From assembly GCF_020567375.1 (NCBI RefSeq), contig NZ_JAJBZM010000002.1, positions 1,152,089 through 1,216,088 on the forward strand: a stretch of 64,000 bases of DNA, read 5' to 3'. The notes under the pieces were generated by a model that saw nothing but the letters and a program-made list of their open reading frames with translations, was not told the DNA's origin and did not search any database. Numbering within the stretch: the first letter of the stretch is position 1; every line of letters starts with the position of its first letter. This stretch comes from Janibacter melonis (GTDB taxonomy: Bacteria; Actinomycetota; Actinomycetes; Actinomycetales; Dermatophilaceae). Position numbers and translations under genes: made by a program. Positions 27,152 through 35,018 of this stretch are shown here, piece after piece.

Positions 27152-28618
27152 TCAGTAGGCGAAGGCGAGCTCGTCGTCGTCCGCGAGCTGTCGTGGCTCC
27201 TCGAAGGGCTCGGCGCCCTTCGCGATGTAGGCGAGGAGGAGCTTGACCTCGATGACGGCGAGGGCGCCGTAGAGGAGGGTGAAGACGGTCATCGAGATCC
27301 ACACGTCCGCGGTCCCGACGGAGGGCGAGACGCCCTGGGCGGTCGTCATCTCGCCGTGGACGACCCACGGCTGCCGGCCGACCTCGGTGAAGATCCAGCC
27401 GAAGCTGTGCCCGACGACGGTGGCGACCGGGGCGAGCACGAGGAGCGGCTTCCACCAGCGCTGCATCGGCACGCCGGCCGCCCGCCGACGGGTCGCGACG
27501 AGGACGAGCGCGGCGACCCCGGCGGCGAAGAGCCCGGCGCCGATCATGAGCCGGAAGTTCCAGTAGGACATGGCGATCGGCGGGATGTAGGTGTCGGCCT
27601 GGGTGAGCTCGCCGTCGTCGAAACGGGCCCGGTACTCCTGCTCGAGCTCGGTCATGCCCTGCACCTGGCCGTCCCAGCTGCCCGTGCCGAGGTAGGACAG
27701 CAGGCAGGGGATCTCGATGACGTGCTTCGGGTTCTCACCGCCGAGCCCGGCGATCGTCAGCACCGAGAAGGGGGCGCACTGACCGTCCGGCGGGGTCTCG
27801 TAGAGCGCCTCCGCGGCGGCCATCTTCATCGGCTGCACCTCGGTCATCACCTTGCCCTGGAGGTCGCCGGACACGGCGACGCCGAGACCGGCGACGAGGG
27901 TGACGACCGCGCCCAGACGGGTGGCGCGGCGCCACATCGGGATCTCGCCCGGCCCGCCGACGCCGGGCAGGGTCGAGGCCTCGCCGCGGTGCGCCTGGCG
28001 CATCTTGTGCAGCGCGACGGCCATGACGACGGCGCCGCCGACCATGTAGCTGGCCGCGATGACGTGGGGGAAGGTGACGAGCTGCACCTCGTTGGTGAGC
28101 ACCGCGACGAAGTCGGCCATCTCGGCCCGCCCGGTCTCGGGGTTGTAGCGGTAGCCCACGGGGTTCTGCATGAAGGAGTTCGCCGCGAGGATGAAGTACG
28201 CGGAGAGCAGCGTGCCGATGTGCACGAGCCAGATGCACGCGACGTGGAGGCGCTCGGGGATCTTGCCCCAGCCGAAGATCCACAGCCCGAGGAAGGTCGA
28301 CTCGAGGAAGAAGGCGAGCAGCGCCTCGAGCGCGAGCGGGGCGCCGAAGATGTCACCGACGAAGCGGCTGTAGCTGCTCCAGTTCATCCCGAACTGGAAC
28401 TCCTGGACGATGCCGGTGACGAGACCGAGCGCGAAGTTGATGGTGAAGAGCTTGCCGAAGAACTTCGCCAGCCTCATGTCGTCCTCATCGTGCCTGCGCA
28501 GCCATCGGCTGTGGAACCACGCGACGAGCGCGGAGAGACCGATGGTGATCGGCACGAAGAAGAAGTGGTAGACGGTCGTGATGGCGAACTGCCACCGCGC
28601 GAGGTCCACGGTGTCCAC
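27152..28618 (-). CDS. cydA: Cytochrome bd oxidase subunit I
   Basis: A 488-residue catalytic subunit carrying hemes b558, b595 and d. It starts with LARWQFAITTVYHFFFVPITIG, where the His about 18 is a heme ligand, followed by EALLAFFLESTFLGLWIFGW with the conserved Glu pair, and HIGTLLSAYFILAANSFMQNP. GRQPWVVHGEMTTAQGVSP is a family block near residue 410. The length is shorter than E. coli CydA (about 520), as in short-Q-loop enzymes. The GTG at 28618 is preceded by AAGGGGAG. It is the first gene of cydA-cydB-cydD-cydC-blaI-M56, and a region rich in dyads lies upstream. Confidence 0.96.
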   Translation of the reverse strand: MDTVDLARWQFAITTVYHFFFVPITIGLSALVAWFHSRWLRRHDEDDMRLAKFFGKLFTINFALGLVTGIVQEFQFGMNWSSYSRFVGDIFGAPLALEALLAFFLESTFLGLWIFGWGKIPERLHVACIWLVHIGTLLSAYFILAANSFMQNPVGYRYNPETGRAEMADFVAVLTNEVQLVTFPHVIAASYMVGGAVVMAVALHKMRQAHRGEASTLPGVGGPGEIPMWRRATRLGAVVTLVAGLGVAVSGDLQGKVMTEVQPMKMAAAEALYETPPDGQCAPFSVLTIAGLGGENPKHVIEIPCLLSYLGTGSWDGQVQGMTELEQEYRARFDDGELTQADTYIPPIAMSYWNFRLMIGAGLFAAGVAALVLVATRRRAAGVPMQRWWKPLLVLAPVATVVGHSFGWIFTEVGRQPWVVHGEMTTAQGVSPSVGTADVWISMTVFTLLYGALAVIEVKLLLAYIAKGAEPFEEPRQLADDDELAFAY

Positions 28619-28642
28619 GGGCTCCCCTTGTCCTACGATGGA

Positions 28643-28688
28643 GTAGTACTACATGTCGTCGTACACACTACGACATCGCGTAGTAGTT
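28643..28688 (-). promoter_or_regulatory. Dyad-rich operator region upstream of cydA
   Basis: Contains the palindrome GTAGTACTAC (28643-28652), an inverted repeat ATGTCGT (28653-28659) and ACGACAT (28670-28676) with a 10-nt spacer, and a further GTAGTAGT at about 28680-28687. The first palindrome begins 25 nt upstream of the cydA GTG. BlaI/CopY-type repressors bind short TAC/GTA dyads, so the blaI product of the same operon is the first candidate ligand. Confidence 0.55.
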
Positions 28689-28704
28689 GCCCAATCGACC
28701 CGCC

Positions 28705-28748
28705 TACCACGCCGTACGTGGGGTGATCACGACCCTTACGGCGTGGTA
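28705..28748. promoter_or_regulatory. Nested palindrome upstream of the cyd operon
   Basis: Perfect 12-bp arms TACCACGCCGTA (28705-28716) and TACGGCGTGGTA (28737-28748) flank a 20-nt spacer that itself contains the palindrome GTGATCAC (28723-28730). It lies about 90 nt upstream of the cydA start and far from the next gene's stop (28897). A CRP/FNR-like or other dimer site in the centre is possible; a hairpin terminator for nothing obvious is less likely. Confidence 0.45.
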
Positions 28749-28782
28749 ACCCGCGGCGAAGGGGGAGGGGCAGCCGGGTCGG

Positions 28783-28885
28783 CCTGGTTGAGGTGCGAAG
28801 GGGGGCTGTGGTGGTCGAGGTGCGAAGCGGGCTGCGATGGTCGAGGTGCGACGCGCCCTCAGGGCGCGAGCCTCGAGACCACCAC
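28783..28885. repeat. Second locus of the GGTCGAGGTGCGA repeat family
   Basis: Three successive left halves (GGTTGAGGTGCGAAGG at about 28785, GGTCGAGGTGCGAAGC at about 28812 and GGTCGAGGTGCGACGC at about 28839), the last completed by CGAGCCTCGAGACCACC to about 28885. The full copy (about 28837-28885) is an imperfect palindrome with CGCGCCC and GGGCGCG inner arms. It lies 3' of the MFS gene, which stops at 28897. Confidence 0.75.
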
Positions 28886-28896
28886 TCCCAACGCCC

Positions 28897-30177
28897 CTAC
28901 GCCCGAGGCGCGACGTACCGCACGAAGGGCGAGCCCGGCCGCGCCAGCACCAGCGTGAGCACGACGACGAGCCCACCGCCGAGCGCGGTCGTCGCACCCG
29001 CCCCCAGCGCCGGCGACACCGCCCCGTGCAGCACGTCGGCGACCCGCGGCCCGCCCGCGACGACGACGAGGAAGACCCCTTGGATCCGGCCGCGCATCGC
29101 GTCCGTCGCCGCGCTCTGCATCATCGCGGTCCGGAAGGCCGCCGAGACGACATCGGCAGCACCGCCGAGCGCGAAGAACCCCGCGGCGACCCACAGCATC
29201 GGCCCCAGGCTCCCGCCGGCGGCCATGACCGCCACCCCCATCCCGACCATCGCGCCGCCCCACACGACGACCGCGCCCGCGACCGCCACGCCGTGCCGCT
29301 CAACCCGGGAGACCCACCCGGAGAAGACCCCGCCGAGGAAGGCCCCGACGGGCATCGCGGCGAAGAGGACGGCGAAGGCGAGCCCCCCTTCGCTCGGTCC
29401 GCCGAAGTCGAGGTGCGCCATCTCGGGCACGAGCGCGCGGGGCATCCCGAAGACCATCGCGACGAGGTCGAGGACGAAGGACATGAGCAGCACCGGGTGC
29501 CCGCGCAGGTAGAGCAGGCCGTCCCACACCGAGCGCAGCCCCGGGCTGGACGGCAGCGCGTCGGCCTCGTGCTCGACCGGCAGCGGCGGCAGCCCGACGA
29601 CCGCCCACAGCGTCGCGAAGAGGGTGAGCGTGTCGAGCAGGTAGAGCCACGCGTAGCCGATGAGGGGGATGAGCGCGCCGCCCATGAGCGGCCCGGCGAT
29701 GGCCCCGGCCATGAAGACCGTCATCGACAGCGAGCTGGCGGCCGGGCGAAGGGGGGCCGGCACGAGCCGCGCGATCGCGGCCCCGCGGGTCGGCTGGTTG
29801 ACGGCGAAGAAGGACTGCTGGAGCGCGTAGATGGTGAGGAGCAGCCAGACGTCAGTGCTCCCCGCGAGCGCCTGGAGCCACAGGGCGGCGGAGGTGAGGA
29901 TGAGCCCCCACGTCGTGATCGTCAGCAGCAGCCGGCGGTCCATGTGGTCGGCGAGCGAGCCGCCCCACAGCCCGAAGACGAGCAGCGGGACGAGCCCGAA
30001 GAGGCCGGTGAGCCCGACGTAGGCCGAGCTGCCGGTCATCCCGTAGATCTGCGCCGGCACCGCGACGACGGTCAGCTGGGCCCCCACGACGGTGACCGCC
30101 TGCCCGACGAAGAGCCGCCGGTACTCCGGGATCTGCAACGGCCGCGTGTCCGCCAGCAGCCCCCGCACCCGTCGCAC
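28897..30177 (-). CDS. MFS exporter (EntS/macrolide-efflux-like)
   Basis: A 426-residue protein with twelve predicted helices. It opens with IPEYRRLFVGQAVTVVGAQLTVVAVPAQIYGMTGSS, the N-terminal pattern of EntS-type siderophore and related drug exporters, then GGSLADHMDRRLLL (motif A) and a central DGLLYLRGHPVLLMSFVLDL. The GTG at 30177 is followed by another possible GTG three codons on; TAGGGTG lies upstream. No siderophore genes are nearby, so drug efflux is equally possible. Single-gene transcription unit by its spacing. Confidence 0.85.
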   Translation of the reverse strand: MRRVRGLLADTRPLQIPEYRRLFVGQAVTVVGAQLTVVAVPAQIYGMTGSSAYVGLTGLFGLVPLLVFGLWGGSLADHMDRRLLLTITTWGLILTSAALWLQALAGSTDVWLLLTIYALQQSFFAVNQPTRGAAIARLVPAPLRPAASSLSMTVFMAGAIAGPLMGGALIPLIGYAWLYLLDTLTLFATLWAVVGLPPLPVEHEADALPSSPGLRSVWDGLLYLRGHPVLLMSFVLDLVAMVFGMPRALVPEMAHLDFGGPSEGGLAFAVLFAAMPVGAFLGGVFSGWVSRVERHGVAVAGAVVVWGGAMVGMGVAVMAAGGSLGPMLWVAAGFFALGGAADVVSAAFRTAMMQSAATDAMRGRIQGVFLVVVAGGPRVADVLHGAVSPALGAGATTALGGGLVVVLTLVLARPGSPFVRYVAPRA

Positions 30178-30213
30178 CGCAGCACCCTACGTGTCACCTC
30201 GAGGCCCCCGGCC

Positions 30214-30306
30214 CTTCGAGGCTCGCTGGCGCTCGCACCTCAGGGACCGAGCCCGTTTGGTGGTCGAGGTGCGACGCGCCCTCCGGGCGCGAGCCTCGAG
30301 ACCACC
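30214..30306. repeat. Third locus of the GGTCGAGGTGCGA repeat family
   Basis: A complete imperfect palindrome (about 30259-30306) starts GGTGGTCGAGGTGCGACG, has inner arms CGCGCCC/GGGCGCG around TCC, and ends GAGCCTCGAGACCACC. A partial copy in the opposite orientation (TTCGAGGCTCGC...GCGCTCGCACCTC) lies at about 30216-30241. The interval is 3' of the amino-acid ABC operon (stop at 30423) and upstream of the MFS gene. The remaining sequence to 30422 holds nothing I recognise. Confidence 0.75.
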
Positions 30307-30422
30307 GGCGCGAAGGGGGGCTCGCCCTTCGTCGCGCCCCGGGACCGAGACGCCGGCCCGGCAGACGCGAGTCGCCGCCACCCACGGCGGGGTGACGGCG
30401 ACTCAGGTCGGTCGGTGACCGG

Positions 30423-31247
30423 TCAGACGACGAGGTCGCGGGCGGCGGCGGCCACCTGCTCGTGCTCGCTGCGCAGCCGGGACAAGAAGGCCTTGGTCCG
30501 GTTGTGCTGGGGGTTGTTGATGACCGTCTTGGGGTCGCCCTGCTCGACGACGACACCGCCGTCCATGAAGACGACGCGGTCGGCGACGTCGCGCGCGAAG
30601 GCCATCTCGTGGGTGACGACGATCATCGTCATGCCCTGGGCGGCGAGGTCGCGCATGACCTGCAGCACCTCGCCGACGAGCTCGGGGTCGAGCGCCGAGG
30701 TCGGCTCGTCGAAGAGCATGAGCTTGGGCTTCATCGCGAGCGCCCGGGCGATGGCGACACGCTGCTGCTGGCCGCCGGAGAGCTGGGCGGGGTAGGCCGA
30801 CTCCTTGTCGGAGAGGCCGACCGTGTCGAGCAGGGCGAGGGCCTCGGCCCGCACCTCGGTCTTCTTGCGGCCCTGCACCTTGATCGGCGCCTCCATGACG
30901 TTCTCGAGAGCCGTCATGTGCGGGAAGAGGTTGAAGCGCTGGAAGACCATGCCGATCTCGCGGCGCTGCGCCGCCACCTGCTTGTCCTTGAGCCGGTGGA
31001 GCTTGCCGTTCTTCTCCGTGTACCCCGCGAGGTCGCCGTCGACCCAGATGCGACCGGCCTGGATGTCCTCGAGCTGGTTGATGCACCGCAGGAAGGTCGT
31101 CTTGCCCGAGCCGGACGGCCCGAGCAGGCAGACGACCTCGCCCTCGTCGACGTCGATGTCGATGCCCTTGAGCACCTCGTTACGTCCGAAGGCCTTGTGC
31201 ACGTTGACCGCGTGGACGAGAGGCATGGTGCGTGCGCTGCTGGTCAT
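30423..31247 (-). CDS. Polar amino-acid ABC transporter, ATP-binding protein
   Basis: A 274-residue cytoplasmic ATPase that powers amino-acid import with the adjacent permease and binding protein. Motifs: [18 protein letters not shown] (Walker A), [16 protein letters not shown] (Q-loop region), [15 protein letters not shown] (signature), [14 protein letters not shown] (Walker B) and [21 protein letters not shown] (H-loop), the GlnQ/HisP type. The ATG at 31247 shares a base with the permease stop (TGATG). Substrate (glutamine, glutamate, cystine or other polar amino acid) cannot be told. Confidence 0.94.
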   Translation of the reverse strand: MTSSARTMPLVHAVNVHKAFGRNEVLKGIDIDVDEGEVVCLLGPSGSGKTTFLRCINQLEDIQAGRIWVDGDLAGYTEKNGKLHRLKDKQVAAQRREIGMVFQRFNLFPHMTALENVMEAPIKVQGRKKTEVRAEALALLDTVGLSDKESAYPAQLSGGQQQRVAIARALAMKPKLMLFDEPTSALDPELVGEVLQVMRDLAAQGMTMIVVTHEMAFARDVADRVVFMDGGVVVEQGDPKTVINNPQHNRTKAFLSRLRSEHEQVAAAARDLVV

Positions 31248-32257
31248 CAGGCGCCCTTCCCGAGGATCCGGTTCTTCTTCGTGTGGGCCGTGGACTGCTC
31301 GCGCGTCGCGCCGTAACCCCGCCCGAAGTGCCGCTCGAGGTAGTACTGCCCGATCATGAGCACCGTGGTGATCACGAGGTACCACATCGTCGCTGCCACG
31401 AGCGAGGGCATGACCTTGAGGGTCCGGCTGCTCACGGCCTGGGCCTGGAAGAACAGCTCGGTGCCGAGCGGCAGGTAGGCGAGCAGCGAGGTGTCCTTGA
31501 CCATGGCGATGGTCTCGTTGCCGGTCGGGGGGATGATGACGCGCATCGCCTGGGGGAGCACGACGCGGCGCATCGACAGGCTCGGGCTCATGCCGAGCGC
31601 TGCGGCGGCCTCACGCTGGCCGTCGTCGACCGAGAGGATGCCGGCACGGGCGATCTCGGCCATGTAGGCGGCCTCGGACAGACCCATCGCGATGATGCCC
31701 CAGATGAGGGTCGAGGAGATGTCGTTGACGTTGAGGGTGGCGATGGTGAGGTCGCTCGACAGCCCGAGGAAGCCGGCGAGCTGCTGGCTGAAGGGGAAGG
31801 GCCCGATGTCGAAGCGCGGGTAGAGGTAGCCGATGCCCGAGCCGAAGAGGAAGACGAGCACGAGGCGCGGGATGCCGCGGAAGAACCACGTGTACGCCAG
31901 GCCGACGACGCGCAGCACCGGGTTGCTCGACAGCCGCATGATGCCGACGACGACGCCGAGCGAGATGCCGATGATCATCGAGCCGATGGTCGCGAGGATC
32001 GTGCCCTTGACGAGGCCCTCGAGGACAGGGCTGAAGTTCATCACCCGGAAGGCGAAGGGCCAGTCCCAGCGGGCATTGGTGACGAAGCTCGAGACGATCA
32101 TCGCCGCGACGAGAGCGAGGACGACGATCGCCACCCAGCGGCCGGGGTGCCGCACGGGCACCGCCTCGATGGGACCCGGGCGGTCGCCGCCGGTCGCGGC
32201 GACGCCGCCCCCCTCGGGCGAAGGGGGCGGCGTGCTGCTCGTGGAGGCCGAGGTCAT
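31247..32257 (-). CDS. Polar amino-acid ABC transporter, permease (HisM/GlnP type)
   Basis: A 336-residue membrane protein. After a cytoplasmic Pro/Gly-rich N-terminal tail (about 1-40) come helix 1 and the HisM-type permease core, with [14 protein letters not shown] and the EAA loop [29 protein letters not shown] that contacts the ATPase, then [16 protein letters not shown]. It starts at the ATG at 32257, sharing one base with the stop of the binding-protein gene. The N-terminal tail is longer than usual but has no recognisable domain. Confidence 0.93.
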   Translation of the reverse strand: MTSASTSSTPPPSPEGGGVAATGGDRPGPIEAVPVRHPGRWVAIVVLALVAAMIVSSFVTNARWDWPFAFRVMNFSPVLEGLVKGTILATIGSMIIGISLGVVVGIMRLSSNPVLRVVGLAYTWFFRGIPRLVLVFLFGSGIGYLYPRFDIGPFPFSQQLAGFLGLSSDLTIATLNVNDISSTLIWGIIAMGLSEAAYMAEIARAGILSVDDGQREAAAALGMSPSLSMRRVVLPQAMRVIIPPTGNETIAMVKDTSLLAYLPLGTELFFQAQAVSSRTLKVMPSLVAATMWYLVITTVLMIGQYYLERHFGRGYGATREQSTAHTKKNRILGKGA

Positions 32258-33162
32258 CAGGGGTTGACGGCGAAGTCGTCGATGGCGCCGGACTCGTTGC
32301 CCCAGTTCTTGAGGATCGTCTCGTAGGTGCCGTCCTCCTGGATGGACTTCAGCGCCTCGGCGATGGCGTCGGCGAGCTCGGTCTGGTCCTTCGGCACGAC
32401 GATGCCGTAGGGGGCCGAGTCGTAGATGTCGCCGAGCGCCTCGAGGGTGTCACCCTGCTGCTTGACGGCGTAGAGCGCGATGGGGGAGTCGGCGAGCATC
32501 GCGTCGACCTTGCCCGAGGCCAGGCTCGTCGTGACCTTGCTCTGCTCCTGCTCGACGACCGACTTGATCGGCTCCTCGCCGGCCTCCTCGCACTTCTTGC
32601 TGCGCGCCTCGAGGTCGTCGACCTGCACGGTGCCCTTCTGGACGCCGATGTTCATGCCGCACGCGTTGTCGGGGTCGACCTTGTTCGGGTTGCCCTTCGT
32701 CGTGACCCACTGGGTGCCGGCGTCGAAGTAGCTGATCATGTTGACCTGCTTCTTGCGCTCGTCGTTGATCGTGAAGGAGCTCACCGAGACGTCGTACTTG
32801 CCCGAGCTGATGCCGGCGATGAGGGTGTCGAAACCGCCGTTGCTCCACTTCGTCTCCAGGCCGAGCTTGGTGGCGACCGCGTCGAAGAGGTCGACGTCCA
32901 TGCCCTCGACGGTCTTGCCGTCGTCGGCGAGGAACTCGTTGGGCGCGTAGGACGCGTCGGAGCCGACGGAGATCGTGCCCTTCTCCTTGATCTCGGCGGG
33001 CACCATGGCGGCGAGCTCGTCGTCGGTCTTGACGTCGACGGACTCGGTGGCCGAGCTCGACGAGCCGCTGGCGCCCGGGTCCTCGAGGGAGTCCGACCCG
33101 CACGCGGCGAGCGAGGTGGTCAGGGCGAAGCAGGCCGCCAGGGCGAGGGGGGCACGACGCAT
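32257..33162 (-). CDS. Amino-acid ABC transporter substrate-binding lipoprotein
   Basis: A 301-residue exported lipoprotein that captures the amino acid for the adjacent permease. The signal peptide ends in the lipobox SLAAC at about residue 21. The mature protein has the family-3 fold start GTISVGSDASYAPNEF, GFDTLIAGISSGKYDVSVSSF, and IGVQKGTVQVDDL. Two conserved Cys (in DNACGMN and SKKCEEAG) may form a disulphide. GGAGGA lies 8 nt upstream of the ATG at 33162. The first gene of the three-gene unit; the 223 nt to the next, divergent gene must contain its promoter. Confidence 0.94.
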   Translation of the reverse strand: MRRAPLALAACFALTTSLAACGSDSLEDPGASGSSSSATESVDVKTDDELAAMVPAEIKEKGTISVGSDASYAPNEFLADDGKTVEGMDVDLFDAVATKLGLETKWSNGGFDTLIAGISSGKYDVSVSSFTINDERKKQVNMISYFDAGTQWVTTKGNPNKVDPDNACGMNIGVQKGTVQVDDLEARSKKCEEAGEEPIKSVVEQEQSKVTTSLASGKVDAMLADSPIALYAVKQQGDTLEALGDIYDSAPYGIVVPKDQTELADAIAEALKSIQEDGTYETILKNWGNESGAIDDFAVNP

Positions 33163-33373
33163 GAGGGTTCCTCCGTGTATCCGAGGGCGCGGGTGGCGCC
33201 CGGTGGGGTCATGGTGCCACCAGCGGGCACGGGGGGTCAGGCATGCTCCCGCGGTCGAGACCCATCCGCAACCTGTGGCGCGCTGCCCGTGAGGACCGCC
33301 GCCGACGCACGTGCTCGCACGGCGTCGGCGTGTCGACGACCTACGACAGGGTGATCCCCCCTTCGCTCACTGC

Positions 33374-33379
33374 CACACT
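33374..33379 (+). promoter_or_regulatory. Possible -10 box of a leaderless transcript for the small membrane protein
   Basis: CACACT ends 6 nt before the ATG at 33386, and no Shine-Dalgarno is present. It is a weak match to TANNNT but is in the same register as the stronger boxes found upstream of pgm and other genes. The rest of 33163-33373 shows no recognisable element apart from the binding-protein Shine-Dalgarno. Confidence 0.3.
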
Positions 33380-33385
33380 GACCCC

Positions 33386-33778
33386 ATGGCCAACTTCCTC
33401 ATCAAGGTCGTCGTCAACGGCATCGCGCTGTGGGTCGCGGCGTTCCTCGTCGACGGCATCACGCTCGGCGAGGACGGCTCGACCTTCGCCTCGAAGTTCA
33501 CGACGGTCCTGCTCGTCGCCCTCCTCTTCGGCGTGATCAACGCCGTCGTCAAGCCGATCGCGAAGGTCCTGTCCTTCCCGGCGATCGTCCTCACGCTCGG
33601 GCTCTTCACCTTCGTCGTCAACGCCTTCATGCTGCAGATCACCGAGTGGATCAGCGAGCCGCTCGGGCTGTCCTTCGCCATCCGCGACTTCTGGTGGGAC
33701 GCCGTGCTCGGGGCGGTCATCATCACCGTCGTCTCGATGGTGCTCGGCTGGGTCCTGCCCGACGGGGACGACGACTGA
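33386..33778 (+). CDS. Small four-helix membrane protein (phage-holin-like family PF04020)
   Basis: A 130-residue protein with four hydrophobic segments at about 5-23, 38-58, 65-85 and 102-124. The sequence [35 protein letters not shown] is typical of the YvlD/mycobacterial four-TMS family. Despite the name holin it is a chromosomal protein of unknown role, and no phage gene is nearby. The ATG at 33386 lacks a Shine-Dalgarno. Its stop overlaps the aminotransferase start (TGATG), so the two are coupled. Confidence 0.88.
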   Translation: MANFLIKVVVNGIALWVAAFLVDGITLGEDGSTFASKFTTVLLVALLFGVINAVVKPIAKVLSFPAIVLTLGLFTFVVNAFMLQITEWISEPLGLSFAIRDFWWDAVLGAVIITVVSMVLGWVLPDGDDD

Positions 33779-34854
33779 TGACCGACACCCCGGTGCGCCT
33801 GCGCGGCGCGCTCGACGCCGTGCCCGCCTACGTCGCCGGCAAGCCCCCGGTGGCCCGCGAGGGCCTCACCGTCTACAAGGTCTCCTCGAACGAGAACCCC
33901 TATCCGCCGCTGCCGTCGGTCCTCGACGTCGTGCGCGACGCCGCCGCGACGATGAACCGCTACCCGGACATGGGTGTCAGCGCGCTCACCGACGCCCTTG
34001 CCGCCCACCTCGACGTGCCCCGCGAGCGCATCGCGACCGGCACCGGGTCGGTCGGCGTGCTCGGCCAGATCATGCAGGCGACGTGCGACGCCGGCGACGA
34101 GGTCGTCTACGCGTGGCGCTCCTTCGAGGCCTACCCGATCGTCGTCGCGCTCTCCGGCGCCACCTCGGTGCAGGTGCCGCTCACCGCCGAGCACCGCCAC
34201 GACCTCCCGGCGATGCTCGCCGCGATCACCGAGCGCACCAAGGTCGTCATGGTGTGCACGCCCAACAACCCGACCGGCCCGAGCGTCGGGCACGACGAGC
34301 TCGTCGGCTTCGTCGACGCCGTGCCCACCGACGTCCTCGTCGTCGTCGACGAGGCCTACCTGGAGTTCGTGCAGGACGACGACCCTGTGCGGGCGCTGGA
34401 GATCCTGCGCGACCGGCCGAACGTCGTCGTGCTGCGCACCTTCTCCAAGGCGTACGGCCTCGCCGGGCTGCGGGTCGGTTACGCCGTCGCCCACGAGCCG
34501 GTCGCCGAGGCGCTGCGCAAGACCGCGACCCCCTTCGGCGTCAACACCCTCGCCCAGGTCGCCGCCGTCGCCTCCCTCCAGGCCGCCGACGAGCTCGAGG
34601 TGCGCGTCAAGGAGCTCGTCGCCGAGCGCTCGCGCGTCGTCGCCGGTCTCGCCGAGGCCGGCTGGGACGTGCCGCAGAGCGGGGCGAACTTCGTGTGGTT
34701 CCCGGTCGGGGAGCGCACGCCCGAGCTCGTCGCGGCGTGCGCCGAGGCCGGGCTGTCCGTGCGGCCCTACGGCACCGACGGCGTGCGGGTGACGATCGGC
34801 GAGACCGAGGCCAACGACCGTCTGCTGCAGGTGGCCCGGGACTTCCGGGCCTGA
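33778..34854 (+). CDS. hisC: Histidinol-phosphate/aromatic aminotransferase
   Basis: A 358-residue PLP enzyme of the HisC family. Motifs: [51 protein letters not shown], the PLP-lysine block [15 protein letters not shown], and a C-terminal [12 protein letters not shown]. It is not next to other his genes, so it may be the HisC2/Pat-type aromatic-amino-acid aminotransferase rather than the histidine-pathway enzyme; length and motifs allow either. The ATG at 33778 overlaps the stop of the membrane-protein gene. A 2-oxoacid dehydrogenase operon follows in the same direction after 164 nt. Confidence 0.85.
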   Translation: MTDTPVRLRGALDAVPAYVAGKPPVAREGLTVYKVSSNENPYPPLPSVLDVVRDAAATMNRYPDMGVSALTDALAAHLDVPRERIATGTGSVGVLGQIMQATCDAGDEVVYAWRSFEAYPIVVALSGATSVQVPLTAEHRHDLPAMLAAITERTKVVMVCTPNNPTGPSVGHDELVGFVDAVPTDVLVVVDEAYLEFVQDDDPVRALEILRDRPNVVVLRTFSKAYGLAGLRVGYAVAHEPVAEALRKTATPFGVNTLAQVAAVASLQAADELEVRVKELVAERSRVVAGLAEAGWDVPQSGANFVWFPVGERTPELVAACAEAGLSVRPYGTDGVRVTIGETEANDRLLQVARDFRA

Positions 34855-34892
34855 CCCGCACGGCGCCGTTGGGCCCCCTGCCGGGGAGGCGC

Positions 34893-35018
34893 TAGCGTGT
34901 GGCCCGCACCTACGTGCGCCACCGCTCACCCCGCGGTGGCCACGCCCGTCGCGCGCCATGGCGGCGCGTCAGCAGCCCCGGTGGGTCACCCCCAGCGCCA
35001 GGGCCGAAGGAGTAGCAG
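34893..35018 (+). promoter_or_regulatory. Promoter and structured leader of the 2-oxoacid dehydrogenase operon
   Basis: TAGCGT at 34893-34898 is a likely -10 box, which would give a leader of about 110 nt before the E1-alpha ATG at 35019. The leader has a hairpin CCACCGC (34919-34925)/GCGGTGG (34933-34939) and a second GC-rich dyad around GCGCGCCATGGCGGCGCG (about 34951-34968), then the Shine-Dalgarno GAAGGAG. The second dyad could also act as a terminator for the aminotransferase gene. Confidence 0.4.

Noticed and set aside
33386..33778. Phage holin and hence prophage remnant
   Set aside because: The family name is misleading; the protein is a chromosomal four-helix family and no integrase, capsid or tail gene is nearby.
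34958..35018. Upstream open frame in the dehydrogenase leader
   Set aside because: It has no stop before the E1-alpha gene and simply continues out of frame through it; no Shine-Dalgarno.
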